The notes under the pieces were generated by a model. It saw nothing but the letters and a program-made list of their open reading frames with translations, was not told where the DNA came from and did no database searches. A DNA stretch of 64,000 nucleotides from Diploscapter coronatus (taxonomy: Eukaryota > Nematoda > Chromadorea > Rhabditida > Rhabditidae): positions 18,809,201-18,873,200 of the forward strand of contig OZ038422.1 in assembly GCA_964036155.1 (NCBI GenBank), read 5' to 3'. Positions within the stretch are counted from its first letter, which is position 1; each line of letters starts with the position of its first letter. The position numbers and the translations under genes were made by a program. Shown piece after piece: positions 48,042 to 62,700 of the stretch.

Positions 48042-51000
48042 TCAGCAAATGAGGGAGGCTTTGGGAATCAGATTGAGTGTCATTTCGTCGTAGATCTTCT
48101 GCAGATCGACGAAGGGAATCTGCTGTAGGACGATGAAGTCTTCGAGGCCGCATCTTAAAGCCAATAATTTGCATTTTTCCTGCTAACAACCTTCTTACCT
48201 TCTGCTACAATAGACACAATAGACAGGGAATTTTCCATTTACTTCTTTGACAAAGAGGATATTGAAAACCTCGATCTATAAATTGTTTTTTTCTCTAAAA
48301 TCTAATTTGAGATATGCTTACCTCGCAAAGGGTGCAGTAGTGAGTGATCTCGCCCTTCTGTCTGGCTTGCGGTTTGAGCGACTTTCCATGGCTGTTCGCG
48401 AAATCAGCTACCATTTTGCAGAAGGACAGAGAGCGAATGAGGATGCCCTTGAGGATGTTGAACATCTTCTGATTCGTGAAGCGGATGTTCTTGGCCAGTT
48501 GCCAGGCCAGATGCTGCAGGGGAACCAGGGATTTGTAGTTCTGTAAAATATTGACTTGATAAGATCAGGAGTTAGAAATCATGATATTTCGGCCTATTCG
48601 GTCAATAAATATTGTCTTGCTCAAATGAACAAATAGCTCGAGCGTTAAACACACAATACGAGCAGCGCGCGTATGAACTATGCGCACAGAAGGAGGCAGA
48701 ATGGCAGAAAGAGTTAGCGAGAGACAGTGAAAAGAGTGATACGCAATCTCGTTTACGTATCCCTGCTATTTCGAATAAATGAACTATCTGTTTGACCAAG
48801 ACAATAGGAACTCGTAGAAATCAGGGCTGTATTTTTATTTTAATAATTTTCTTTCGTTTTCGATATTATTTTCATCAAATAAAAGATCCACACAAAATGG
48901 GAAGAGCATATTCGATTTCGTTTTTGGCGTTTGAGAAATAATGTTCGTCTTTAGTGTCAATTAAAAAATCGAGGAAAGGTATTACCTGCAGCTTGTTCCA
49001 CTCATAGCTGACGAGAGAAATCTGCATCTGATTTGGAGTCATCGGGGCTACATTCCAGGCGATGTTGTTGCACCAGCCCGTGGCCTGCACCCAGTGCACA
49101 CAGCCTCCTCCAACCCACACTAGATCGCCTGCTTTCTGCGTGAATCTGGAATTTGGAGAATTCAAATTTCTCAAGGAATTCAATGATTTCAAGGCGAATA
49201 ACATGATGTGTTCTTTTAGGCTTCATTTTTAAAGCTCTGTTCGATCCAACTATTTTTATCATTGCATAAAATAAAAGTTACCTACCTATAGACAGGCACT
49301 CCCTCCTCGATCAGATCTTCGATGTTGGGCCAGAAAGAGCCACGCAAAAAGTCGATGTTTTTCCTAGAATTCAGTAAATTACGGTTGAAAGCGTTGTTGC
49401 AAGATCCCACTTTCTGCAGATCTGCTCGATAGTGCCCCAGTACTCGTAGGGGCATCCGAACCACTCGCAGTCCCCAGGGCCGATGTTGATGTTGATGGAG
49501 GCGAAGCTGTTGTTCTCCTGGTGAGCGGGTGTGCGCGAGCCGGGCACTTTCATGTACAGCTGCACGGTGTTCATTCCCAGCACTGTATGGCCGAGATGCG
49601 ACAGCATGTTGCAGCCTGCGATCAGACGACAGAATGGGGGCATTTTGGCTAGCTCCTGCAACATCGTAACATCTTGTATGTTCTTCAGTGAAAAATGAAG
49701 TTATTTCGCTCACTATATACGAAGATTTCTTTGCAATTTCATCCAAACTTGATGCAAAGTGGAGTTGCAGTGAAGAAAAAGTTTGTAAAATTTGGAAGAA
49801 TTCAAAAACGATAACCAAATTCCAATACTCTCGCATGAAGACCAACTCTGTCTCTTATTGTTTTCAATGCACATCTCTCCTACCTGCAGTTGTGTCTTCC
49901 ATCTGACATCATCGGACAAATCGACATTCGTTCCGAACTTGATCAATTTTGTAGGCATTGGATATTCGTCTCCATTTGGGCCTCTTCTCTTTTTGGCCGA
50001 ATTCGACTCAGCTGCCTGTTGAGCTGCATATTTTGCGCCTGCTTGTCGCAGTTTCTCAGATTCTTCTAAAAATTCCCGAATAAATTTCATTCTACTCGAT
50101 TGGATAAAATCCTCGTAAAAATGATCATTTTGAAGGTCATGTTTTTATCAAATGAAAAATCATAAAACATTAATTAGGCAGTTTAAATTAGATTTTTCTT
50201 GTTATTATGAATTACATTGCATAAAGCAGAAATATATTAATCCTCTCACCTTTGAGTGAATGCTTGAATGTCTCAGCCTGGTAAGTGGCATACTTCTGGA
50301 TGGTGGTGAAGGAGCGAGTGCTCATGCAGTTCCAGGTGGGCGAGCCCAGATGGTCCACGTTCAGATCGCACGGCATTCGATATTGGGTTCGGACCTGCAG
50401 AAAAATCATGATGGAATGTGGCAAGTCGAATTTTCCAAATTGAATGTTTATTTATTATTTTTACCACTTCACCAACTCGTGTAGTTTTACCTAGATGAAA
50501 AATGGTAAAGTTTTATAAAATTATCATTCTGGCAACTGTAGAAAGTATTATATGTGAGGGGGTGGTAATCTCTTACCAACGTAGCAACAAAAATCGAATG
50601 ATTTACCTCAACCTCCTGATCGGAAGCCACTTCGAGCAGAGTTTTCGTGGAGAAGAGACTCAAATCCATTTTGAGGACCGAGGTGAGTCCACGAATGAGC
50701 GCGATGGGGGCCTGCTCGCAGAACTTCTGTAGCTCGGGCGACTGGGCGTCCTTGCGAGACTCGACCACAACCAGGGGAGTTGGCTTGAGGAGTGGATTGG
50801 ATGGCGCCGCCGCAGCAGCAGCAGAGGCAGAGGAGCCATTGCCCTGGCCGAGTAGGGGTGGGGAGGGCTTGACGGAGCTGTCTGTCAGAGGGTTGGGCGC
50901 CGCCGGAGGAGGACACATCTCGTCGAAGATCGGCTTGAAATCCGAGGGCTGCTCCACGCGCTTCCGGCACATCTCCATTAGCTCCGCCGAGGAGATGTCC

Positions 51001-54000
51001 AGGGGAACATTGATTTGCGAGAGCATACTGAAAGAGGATACAACAATTATAGTTAGAGAAATTTACGAAGGAATTGTCAGCAGGCTCTACATCACGCAAG
51101 TAATCAATCAAACGAATGAACTTGGGGGATTTTGAAGTTCGCCTATTGTGCGCATTTGATCATCTTTCAACATTAGAAACGATTTTCGAAGCTATACCTG
51201 AACGTGGTCGGCAACTCAGATGTGGATGTGATGGACAAGTCTTGATCGGGCTCCTCACACTTAACATGGGTTGACTGCATTCGAGCTTCTGATGATTCTA
51301 AAGAAAAGACGATCAGCATCAGTTTCTCAATTTAGCACCTACCCATCTCGTATCCTTTCTTGCTGGGAGTTGTAACCTTGGGAGGCTTATTGTCAGGAGG
51401 CAGCATCAGATGTCCAGTCTCTTTCAGCACATTCAGCTCTGCCTCGGTGCAGCAGGGCAGGGATGCCATTGTGTGAGGGGTCAAGAATGGCTCGTACACT
51501 TCTGACTGAAATCAAATACCATTTAGAAAGTTACTTTTCCATAGTCACTAATAATAATGAATCTGAGCGATATATTTTGCTCGGATAATCAAGTAGCTTC
51601 ATCTCTTACAGAGGCACATGAACTCCAGAATTTGAGAAAATTTTCAAATCAAAACTTGAGATTCCTTATTTCTAATGATCAGTCAACTGTTTTTGAGTGA
51701 TGGATGAATGCATTCCTCTACTCCTACCTCATACAACTTGTATCTGCACTCCAATTCGTCGAGGACTTTTCGTTCACTCTCGTTGATTCTCTCCCTGTTC
51801 ATCTGCAGCAATCTCAGCATCTGCAGCTGCGTCGCTTCCAGGGGAGGGGCCTTCACGGCTTCCTGAATGAACTACATAATATAGCAGACAAAAGTATTTG
51901 GCGACTCGAAAAATCTTGATTATGTTGCCGGAATAGATATTTGTAATTAATTGTCACTTTATCGATGAAAAATTGCACTCTTATTGAATCGCTAGGATGT
52001 TCAAACCAGATACTCAAAATTTATAGCGTCTGAATACTTTTATCTGCTAATGCAGTTTCATCAACAACGAAGTCTATTGAAAGTATTCCTTAAGAATCTT
52101 TTTTAAATGAAAACTCGAACCTGCATTCCTTCAAGTGGAGCAGCAAGTTCTCCCATCCGCCAAATGACACTTCCGTTTTGGTAGCGATTCTGTTTTACCT
52201 GAAAACGAGCAATCTTTATATATTCTTTATATTGCCTCTGCAGACAAAGGGAAAAGACATGTTTATCCCTTTAGGTGGTCTTCAATTTTCTAACTTCAGA
52301 GTTTAGTAAATTTCAATTTTAAAAATAGTAATAAAGATGCAACGCAGACAGAAACTTAATTCCCAAATTAATATAATGTTTTGCAGTTGAAAATGAGCGG
52401 AAATTAATTTTCGGACAGACTTTCAAATTCAACCCCATTTTTATAGAGAATTTCCTTATAAATCCTGAATTTGATCAAAGAACCTCCCAACTCGCCAACG
52501 CAAAAAATTCAGTTATCCCTTGAAAACATCCTGACTAATGCAAGAAGAAAAGAAGTACAAAACTTGAGAAAAGCACAAATCCGCTTTGATTTAAAAGGAT
52601 TAATGAAATCTGATGGTTGGCTAATCTTAAAAGATTATGGATAATCCGATTGAAATTGAAGAATAATTGAGAATTAAGAAGAAATCGACAACTGAATTGT
52701 AAATTTCAAGACAAATATTTGCTGTAAAATGCACTATTATTCGAAGTAGTTTAAACAAATGAATAATCGAATTTCGACTGACTGATTTTTAAAATGGGTT
52801 TTAATGAGTAATTGCGAGTGAAGCAACTCATAGCAGTACTTAGAAAAGCAGGCAGCTGTTAGGGGAAATGGAAATTAATCCGCCCACTTGCGAGCAAATT
52901 ATTCAATAAAGTTGCCTTTTCAACGGATGCTTTTAATGTGTTCTTGGAATGCCCATTTAAGTGCAAAGAGCATGAATCATTTGGAATAGAAAAACGACGA
53001 AAACAATCATTGAGATGAGTTATCTGAACATTTGAGTTTGATCCTATTATTTACGGAGTGTGAGCAAGTGAAAACACAGCTAGGAAATCATAAAGACTAT
53101 ACCCTCTTGAGCTTCAAAACCAGCGGAGAATATCGAACATCCCTTCCGATGGAAGTTGAATGAGTAGAATGCACCATTTTGTTATTAGGACACATGAATT
53201 GACACAGCTTATCGTTAAAATACCGAAGTTTATATAGTTCTGAAATTGGAAACACACTCAGTCAAAATAGCCACCGAATTAACGAGAAAATGCAGCTGCC
53301 GAATATCAGAAATCGTAAATGCAAAAAGGCGAAATGGAAAAGGGTAATCTAAGTGGGAAAAGAGCAAGTGAATTGAACGTACAAAGGTAATTTCACATGT
53401 CCTACATGGAACTGTGAATGGGAAATGAAGAATAATTATGATTGTGATGCAAGCAGTTAAGCAGGCGTCGTAATATGCGTAAATAATCAGATAAATGCGT
53501 AAGAAACGAATAAAACATAGGTCAACTAAAACAAAACACTGAATCGAAGGCGGAACATTTACGCAATGCCACTGGCCAGAGACAGACGAGCCCGATAAGC
53601 TTCTGCTTCACTGGTGGTAGACCTCCCCTTTTTGCCTTCATGCCTTCTATGACCGCCCCCTTCCCTCTCTGCCTCTGTCCGTCCATCCACTCCCCTTCTA
53701 CTTTACTCAGAAACGTCATTTCACAAATTAATTCATCCAGAAACATGCATTTTCACATTGCCGTCCTGTCAAATTTAATTCTTTGCTCCTTTTCTCGCCC
53801 AAAACCAACCCAAATTACCCCTGGCCTCTGTCCTTATCACCTCGCAATTCGATGCTATCATTACTTTCTGAGAATATAGCTGGTCGCAACGTAAACTGTC
53901 TGATGATGAATCATTCTAATGGGCAAACTATTATCATTAATTATGAAATTATGAACAGGATCAAGAAAAAACGTTAAAGAAAACACGTTAGAAGAATATT

Positions 54001-57000
54001 ATTCTGCATCAAATTGGCTCGACTTATATACTCCGCTCTTAAGGAAGGAGTAAGAAATTTCAAAAATCAGAGATAAGAGGTGTGCTTGTAAAGTTTACGG
54101 AACGAAAATATGCAAATTATTTTTGAGCCACAACATAAATAGGCCAGTCCAATGCTGGCCAAATGTTAATCACATTGAAAGGCGACTGAATTCCGCAATG
54201 AATGTGGCTAATCAGTGAATACGAGAAATGATAAGCAAAGGAGGCAAGAAGCCGTAAAGGAAAAGGGAAAGGAATTGAAAAGAGTGCTCATTCTCAGAGC
54301 TCGGGCAATAACACAAATGCAGGGGCGTGAAACTTTACTCTCACAAAATTCATAGATTTTCGAAACGTAACCGTACATTTCGACGATAGTGAGACGGAAT
54401 AGGAATTACGCAAATGGTTAAAGAAATCTGAAACGAGATAATTATTCGAGAGAGTTGAATTGCTCCGTTCCAGATAAGCTATATGGTATCCCGTGACCTT
54501 GCCCGATTAAAAATAATCTACAACGACTAATAGATTGCCTCATGGCTTCATTGCCATAAGATCATACAATATGGCATCAACTGGCTAATATACACGCGTG
54601 TATTGCATGAATGATTGAGAAGTGAGAGACAACACTTCCTCTTCCATCTGCAAATACACAAACACATTCACACTATCATCGCCTCTCCGCACTTCCTTAC
54701 TTGCTATCATATCCTCATGTACCTAAAATATTCTATTCCTATCTTGCAAAGTTATGCTCAGAATTTCACCATCCTAATAATTTGAAATCAATGCCACACC
54801 CCGCGATAATCAAATACTAATTTCTAAAAAAGAAAATAGAGTGATGAACATCAGCTATAATTGAGTGAGCGTGATTACAAATTACAAACTGAGAGAGAAA
54901 AGATTGATTCTGAGAGTCAGATAAAATCAGAGAATTTGTCATAGTTACATAGAATGGCGTGGGCTGAACTGTGTATGTAGATTTATATGAACTTAGGGGA
55001 GACAAGAAATGCAATTTTGCTCATTAAATGCTCACTAAACATTAGGCATTGAAATGGCCTGTCGCGTGAAACTTATTAACAACGCCATAATTAATTAATA
55101 CACTGCATTACGAATAACGAATAATGAATAATTATGCGCAACTGCAATGTAGTAGAGTAAATCGATGACGCACATTGGGGAGATAAAACCGAGAGTCAAA
55201 GAATCAATGCATAACACACAGAATATAAGCAGTGACCGGAAGAGATATCGCGAGATTTCAAGAATATTCGACGGATTTTAAAGAAGTTAGAGGTGATAAA
55301 ACATAAACGTGATAATCATAGTAATTGCATGTTACGAACCATGATATCATACATAGTAGACATCATTCGACATTCAAGCAAGTTTACACACAACAACATA
55401 AATAGTCAATAATTTGCAGAGGAAAATGATATGTTTGAAGAACGAATGTACGAGTGAGTCGGTTCAACTTCGTGATTTGCAAAATTGCAGGTATGCTGAA
55501 AATCGGGAACTGTTTATGAGTAATGTTAGCTAGGAAGAGGATCGTCTAATGAAGATTACTGACTTGGAAATTGCAAGCAAATATGAAAAAGTATTCGGTA
55601 GTTTGTAACGAAGCAGAATATTTTCGACGAGATTCGTTACTTGAGTGCTAAGACCAAAAAGAGGAGAAGCGTGGTCTCTTTCAGTATTCGTTATCACATA
55701 AAATGATAAGTGTTAAGGAAAAGCGGTAGAGGACAACAAATTGTAAGATTGCATGGAGCATGAAATCATTTGATAAAATATCAAACACGATGAGTTACAC
55801 CTCAGCCCTATTTCATATTTCGGCTTAACGTCATCTCAACTTTAATGACCAATCAGTCATATGAAGACTGAATTAGAGTTGCCATATAAACGTGAAGTTC
55901 CCGAGGAAGTGAATGACGAAAAATTATTCGCGAAATGCATTTTCCCACGAAATTTTCTCAAAATAGATAAAATAAAATCGATGCGAACTGGCGATTTCAT
56001 GGCCCAAATTCATTAGGACTATAAAGTGAAAATTAGCTGCGCGAGATCTGATAACATCTCATAAACTAATAGAAAGAGAATGAGGGAATGAATTCGTCGT
56101 TTGGCCTCGAAATGAGACACGAGGACGAGTAAATTAATCCCCGCGAGATAAGGCATTGTCGTAATCATAATCTCGAGGAAACGACTTGTAAATAATACGA
56201 AATTGTCCGAGTAAAGTGGCGTATCAATCGACAAAAAGTATGTAAATGTTTTGTTTTGTGATTGATTCTAAGTGATCAAAGCATGAAGAAGAGAGAAGGG
56301 AAAGGAATGGTCTCTCAGTAACTCTCCCAGTGATGATGCTATCTGTCCTCTGTCCCGTATCTGTCCTTTCCCCTTTCCCTTCTCCTATTTGCCTTGCCTT
56401 GTCTCTCCCAGTCATGTCACTCTATCACTGCATCTCACGCTCTCGCTTCTCGTTTCTTGCCATTTTTCACGTCTTTTTCCTTCTTCTATTTCCTGATTTT
56501 TAGCCTTCATTGCTCTGGTCTACTCGGCAATCAGGCAATTAAACGCACACACACACACACACACACACGTTCAATGCAGCGAGATGGACAAAATTCACGA
56601 CGAACTCGCGATCGCTCGACCTTCGTAATAAAGATTAACGAATTTTTTATCTAATTTGTGAAAATAAGCAGTTGATGTTTTCAGATTGTGATAGTCAATC
56701 TCATTTTAGCAGACATTTGTGAGACTTTTCATAAAATGGAATTGAATTGTACTCTCCCGTAGTTACGTCAGAACTGCGATTCGAAAATTGTAGTTTCCTA
56801 TTTTGACCGAGAAAATTCGTGTAACGGAAATTCGTGCAGTAAATCACCAATGGTAAGGCAATAGAGAGATGGAGAAATTTGAAGAAGGAAATTGAAGACC
56901 ACGTAAAACGTAAATAATAATGAAGGAAAGGGAAATAAGGACACACCTTGAGGAATTCTTCTTGTCGCCCGCGGAGTTCCGATGGAATCGGCTGGTGCCA

Positions 57001-59743
57001 CGCGTCTTTCAGAGAGGGAAGGCTGAAATATCAACACATCAGTCTTTTTTTATTTATGAAAAATTTAGAATCAATAGGATTTCTCTTTCAAATAAAGCAT
57101 AAAAACGCAACTCATGGAGAGATAAAGTTGGAATTTTGCAGATTTAAAAGATGTCAGATTGAAGCGGCAAGCAAAGGTATAGAATAGTGCATGAATTTTT
57201 GAGGGTAATTTCCCTCGATGTCATATCTAACAAGGAGAGCTCATCTAATGTCCTATCGCTTTTTAGCTAATTTTTTACCACGCGGGTTTTCAACTGTCCT
57301 GATCAGGACTGTACAAACTTCGACTTCGAAAACTCAAAAATCAAAACTTCGTTATTCTGTATCGCTATATTGAATGAGTGAGTTTCACTAATTTACTTCT
57401 TGGAAAATCAGGAGTAACCAAAACCAAGGCGTTATTCCGAACTTTAGCTTGTCAATATATGATTTTTCTACTCATTTCTTGGGCAGTGATCTATTCGATT
57501 AGCTATATTACTAGTCTCCTTTTCAAAAAAGAATGTGCCCAAAACAAACATAGTTTTGAACGCTTGGAATGCAGCCCTGAAGAAGAAAAAATGAGTGACC
57601 TTACAGACAAAATGCAAAAAGGGAGGGAGGGAAAGGGAGAAAAAGAATGGCTATGAGAAGGTCCCTGTAGAACTGCTGAACGTTAAACACGCAGACACGT
57701 TTCTATGCAAAACATTGATCAATGAGAAGTAAAAAAGCAAACGGCCATGAGTAGTATGCCAGAACCACACGTTTTTGAATCGCCTAGATAAATGCTATGT
57801 GCTGCGGCGTGTCTACCCATTGTGTATTCAAAAATAACGATATCATACTCATAAATGAATAAAAAATTGAGTTTGAACTTTGGGAGAAATAAAATCCAGC
57901 TACAAACTTGGGGATTCAAAGACTCTCTCAGCTTATATATCTGATTGTGAGCTCAAAATGCTGTCTGATTTTGCATAAATGAGCCTAGCTTCTTCCTGTT
58001 ATTTCCTAGCAAGTTGTCCATATCCAATTTCCTATCGACCTGCACAGCGACTACTTTTCATGATCAAAAACTTGTGATTTTAAAGGAAATGAATTAACAC
58101 AAAAACTACAGTTTCCTATGGATTACGCAAAAGAATAACATCAAAATATGAAAGTGCGCATCGTTCGAAACACGAGGAGTAAGGTTCAAAAGGAATATCT
58201 CGAGCGTCATTTAGGCAATTTTCAAAAGCGCGCGCGTATGAATTCGAAATGTCAGCCTATTTTCTATCGGTCATCTTATTTAACTTTCATCATTTCCAAA
58301 GTTCATATTTTTGAGGGAAATAAATTCAACATGAAAGAATATTTGAACAGATTAGAGAGTATTTTACAGGACATTTTTAAACTAAAAATCTGATTTTTAG
58401 AGCGATTAAGCTCTAATCGAATAAATAAAGAACTTCCTGATGAAATTTTGAATGTCCAAGTTTTAATGGCACTGCAGAATTTAGCATCGCAATGTGTGTT
58501 TTCATGTTATTTTAACGCCGTTTTTCACTGTCAGATTTGCCGAAAAATGGTTGTGCGCTCGGGTGTGATCGCCCTTGGCACAGAGAAGAGATCAAAGATA
58601 TGCCGAATGGGAAGGGAGCATAATGGGAATGAGAATAGGGCAAGAGGCAGGCTGCAAACTGCCAAAACAGCATAGCGAAAGGGAATGGCTGGACTGTTTG
58701 GATGAAATTCGCTTTGTCCTGCCGCCAACCATACAAAATCTGCCACATTCCATCGTTCTCACAAAACCGCTCTTTGGCAGGCTCATTTGCATAAAAACGA
58801 GAAGATGAATGAAGAGACCAAAAGGCAAGTGAAAGAACAGGTGAAATGGAGCACGAACGAATTTCCAGTTTCCAAGTTCCTACTGGTCGAATGAAAAGAA
58901 TTCGTAATTGACGCGTCCACGCGGTTGGCCCAAAAAGTAACGCAGCGATTGATTTGCAGAGCAAAAAACTGCACGAATGCAGATGCAGCGGTCAAATGAA
59001 AGCCAAGAGAAAAAGGGGAAGAAAGAAGACAAAAACTTCCGTGTTTCGGTGCAAAAGCTAAAATCACAAATTGTCCGAATTCCCAGGCAAAAGTGGAGAG
59101 GAAGCACGAGACTCTGCACATTTGTGACCATTGTTCTCATTGTTACGAAAGAATTTCCCAAATTTCTACGTCTAATTAAAAACTCTCAGAATGACTTGGC
59201 TACTAGCCGAAAAGCATATTGTATATAGAATAATGATCCGACTAACATAACAATTTGCGAAATGTGGCAAAATGCAGCTGCCTGTGGGAAGAAACAAATA
59301 TGCATTGGGGAAGAGTCTAACGTGTAATTATAGAGCTATGCACCTCCCAAAACATAAAACCTATGATCACCTATCACGGAGCAGTTTGGCCGTTACCAAG
59401 ATACGAGCGGATTTCGCATATCTATGAAAGATTAGTCTTTAATTACACAGAAAGCATATGGTTTGTTGGCGCACGTAACTCATGTAACATGTGAAACCTT
59501 AGAAAACGAATGAAAAAGTGAAACAAGGAATAAAAAATTGCACTTACACGACTTTAGCCGGCGCCTGTGGATTCTTTGAACCGCTAGAGCTGGATGCCGA
59601 ATTGGGACCGCCAGTGGAAGGCCCTGTTGCCGCTCCCGAGGCACTCGAGTTGGACGACTGCTGGGCGTTGGTTGGTGGGGGCAGAGGTGGCAGAGGCTCT
59701 CTTTCTAGAACCAAAATCCGAGCCTTCAGCGGTTCTGGCGCTA
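48042..59743 (-). CDS. utx-1: UTX-type JmjC histone H3K27 demethylase, 5' partial
   Basis: Nuclear Fe(II)/2-oxoglutarate oxygenase removing H3K27 di/trimethyl marks. Fifteen exons seen: 59548-59743, 56947-57022, 52121-52198, 51728-51862, about 51344-51505, 51198-51297, 50607-51027, 50250-50394, 49884-50065, 49411-49655, 49286-49363, 48986-49145, 48322-48540, 48199-48269, 48042-48153, about 790 residues. The first seen exon is Ser/Pro-rich ([11 protein letters not shown]). Then [12 protein letters not shown] and [10 protein letters not shown], an Ala/Pro-rich linker, [20 protein letters not shown], and the JmjC domain ([65 protein letters not shown]). Iron ligands H and E (HQE) and the distal H (VHW) are present. 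The zinc-binding part has two CxxC pairs (CTLC, CVYC). The tail [19 protein letters not shown] matches UTX ends. The TPR-coding 5' exons must lie beyond 64 kb. The boundary near 51344 is uncertain by one base. The long N-terminal part favours utx-1 over jmjd-3 paralogues. Confidence 0.93.
52199..56946 (-). other. Long intron of utx-1-like gene (4.7 kb)
   Basis: Between exons 56947-57022 and 52121-52198. Contains a CA microsatellite (56546-56568) and pyrimidine-rich patches on the plus strand (53650-53700, 56330-56410). I saw no further exon on either strand. Confidence 0.7.
56546..56568. repeat. CA dinucleotide microsatellite
   Basis: About eleven CA units in a row inside the large intron of the utx-1-like gene. 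Confidence 0.95.
57023..59547 (-). other. Intron of utx-1-like gene (2.5 kb)
   Basis: Between exons 59548-59743 and 56947-57022. No coding exon recognised. Open frames here, such as 58512-58964, have no family features. Confidence 0.65.
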
Positions 59744-62700
59744 CTGCAAATTTGACAATTATTGGAATGAAATTGAAATTTGTACAGATTTGTTTCGTTC
59801 AGGGAAATGAATCGTTTGTACAGCTATTTTTTCTGGAATGATATTTTCGAGGAGTCAGACTGGTGATTGGAAAACGAATGGGGAACGACAGAAAGGCAGA
59901 AGAATGGATGAGGCAGGAATGACGAAAGAATGAAATGGACACTACCACAAAAACAAACAGGTTGAATCAACAAATCAAGGAATTTCCGAATTGAGGGGAG
60001 GAATAAATCTGAAATGCAGAAAAATCGCTGCTTAGATTTGCAGGTAGAAAAGTTAAGCGTGGGAAAAGTCAAACACGGAGAAACGAAAAATGAAATGAAT
60101 GAAGGTGTAGGGCAGAAAAGAGTAATGTTGACATTGTGAGTAAGGGGACCAATGGGAGAAAAGAGTCTAGAGACCTTTTGAATTGAAAAAATAGTGCAAT
60201 CATATCATATCGCTTGTTATTATTGTTTTCAGACTAAAGTATTGCATCATGACAATATTTTGGATGTTGTGTTCTGAAAAGAAGCAAAAAGTTACAAAAT
60301 TTTTTGATCAAATGTGATGAACCAATAATTCTTTATTGACACTAACTTCGTCTTATCAGTGATTTGAAAATATAACTTCGGTTAGAAATGCAGAGGCAAT
60401 GGTGGTAGGCATTGTTATGGCTGTCAGATTAGAAAGCATGACATAAATTTATCGGGTAGATTTATGCGTCAGACAGACAAGGAGACGGGAGATTGCAGAT
60501 ATTGGAAGCGAGCCAAATGACCGGATTGGATTTACAACGGAGTCGAAATTACTGACTACGAATTTAGGTGGAAGAGCAATAAAATGGACCGAGGAAAATG
60601 GGACGAATTGAAGGAAAGAAGGAAAGAAAAGGGAAGGGAAGGGAAGAGGAGGTGAAAAATGGCAAAGAATTGTTGGAGTTGTTGAATGAATGGTAGGATA
60701 GCAGAGGGAACACTTAGGAACATTAAAATGTGTGGCCCCCCTCTACTCTGCCCACTCTGCAGCCTTCACAGCCGGCTATTAGCCAATCCCTGTCCTTCTC
60801 ACTCCATTGCCCTGCCTGGCTCTATAGATCCTATCAAATCTTCCCACCAATAGCCCATAATATTCCTCATTCTGTCGATTGTGTACTGCGGTTGTCTGCT
60901 TATGCACCTTTCGCACTTTCACGCACACGAATATGTGTATCATTTTTAAATGTTAGAAATGTTTGCTTGCCTCTCTTCTATGACTAATCTCAACTCTACG
61001 GAATAGGCAAAAAGCAATCTGCATGTGTGTGGTTGGTTGGTCCAAAGAGCTGGAAGAAAAATGATTGCAAAGGGGAAACTACAACGGCTAAAAGAAAAGG
61101 AGAGGAGAAAGGAAGAGATTGATGGAACGTGGAATCAACTGGTACAAACGGCCTGCCAAAATGACCAGACAAAAACTAGCAGAATGAGTGGGAAAAGGGT
61201 TTTCAGCGCTCAAAATATCACATTTCTCTAATCACTTGCATACTCAAAAGACTAATATTGAACTCGATAATTCCACGAATCTTATCAAATTGTATCGAAA
61301 CGTAAGTCTCGACTAAATTTTCGTAATCCTATCATATGATTAATAATGGCATTTGAAATGTACTCAAGAAACAAAATAAGCTAAAGATAAAAAAGTGTTT
61401 GGCTAAGGAAATGCGAGGGAGGGACAGGTAAAGCGGAGAAAAGTAAGAGATTTATACTTTCATTCAGCTGACAGGAAATTATCAGTTGGACCAAAACACA
61501 TAATGATTTCCTTGGAAATTTGTATATTTTTCTCGAAATTTCACGAAAAAAAAATAAATGTGGGATTAGTCGCTTCAAAGATACAACTAGGTAAAAATGC
61601 GTAAATTTGAGAGAGAAATATGGGCAAAGGGAGTAGTTCGGCCAATGCAGTGTGTGTCTCGTGTATTCAATCCATTCATCTGCCCCTAGGCTTTATCCCT
61701 CCTCTTTCTTTCCTCTTTCTCTCCAAAGAGCTACTACTGCCAGCTGGCCTCTGGTCTTCTAGTCACTTCCCTTTTCTCCCCTCGACAGATGCCAATAAAT
61801 TTCGACTCCAACCCAAATCTGCATGAATCGTGCAAATTCCGAGCGATATTCTAAGAGTATTGCATAGAGGTGAGTCAGCAGCAGATTTATGGTTATTACG
61901 CAAATCATTTACGATGCAACGGAGAAATAACCCGAATCAAAAATAAAGAAGGGATTGATGAAGTCACCGGACAAGGAGGCCAACAGACGTTCGGAAACGT
62001 TTGCGGTGATAATCCACAAATGCCGAGATTAATCTTGGAGTGCGTCAGAAGGACGATTCCTGCTCGCATGTCCTCAGAATATGTTCTGCTTCATAATCCC
62101 CATCTACCTCATCTTGCTTTAGTCTCTCTGCTCTGTTTGCAACACATACCCATTTAATTTCTACGTAAATGAGTTCATGATTCAAATAAGCGAATCAGGG
62201 GACGGGCAAATTAGCCGCGCTGCGCGTCAACCCATTCAGTCAGCCATCAAAGTCAATGTCACTGCTCTTTCCTTTCATTCCCCTCTCCCCTCTCTCCTTT
62301 CTCATCACCTTCTTCTTCTTTCAATTTCCGTTCTCTAGTCTCATTTTTCTCGCCATTTTGTTCTAACAAATTCTTTCCACATCAAACTTCTGATGACATT
62401 AACGAGTTCAATGTAAAATGTATTAAAATCGACTGAAATATCGCGAAAAAGGCGCGCGCGAAGAACGATGATTCGGAAATATTTTTACATTAAAACCTGA
62501 GAGATTACAACACAAGAAGTGAGAGAAGAATCTGAGATGTAAGGTGAAATGAAAATAGCTGCTAAAGGAGTAGATCGATTGATAGACTGTGAGAGAAGCA
62601 AAGGAGAATTATTGAATGTGCCTTATTTTGTGTGTGCCTTCCGAATGAACACATTTTCTTCTGCTGCAGCTCGCCACCCTCGCAGCCTAATTATCGATCC

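Noticed and set aside
49282..49845. 187-codon minus-strand open frame over the JmjC region
   Set aside because: It is in a different frame from the JmjC exons 49411-49655 and 49286-49363 for most of its length and crosses their introns.
50647..51135. 162-codon plus-strand frame opposite the demethylase linker exon
   Set aside because: Antisense shadow of the GC-rich Ala/Pro-coding exon 50607-51027.
59518..59841. 107-codon plus-strand frame
   Set aside because: Antisense shadow of the Ser/Pro-rich demethylase exon 59548-59743.
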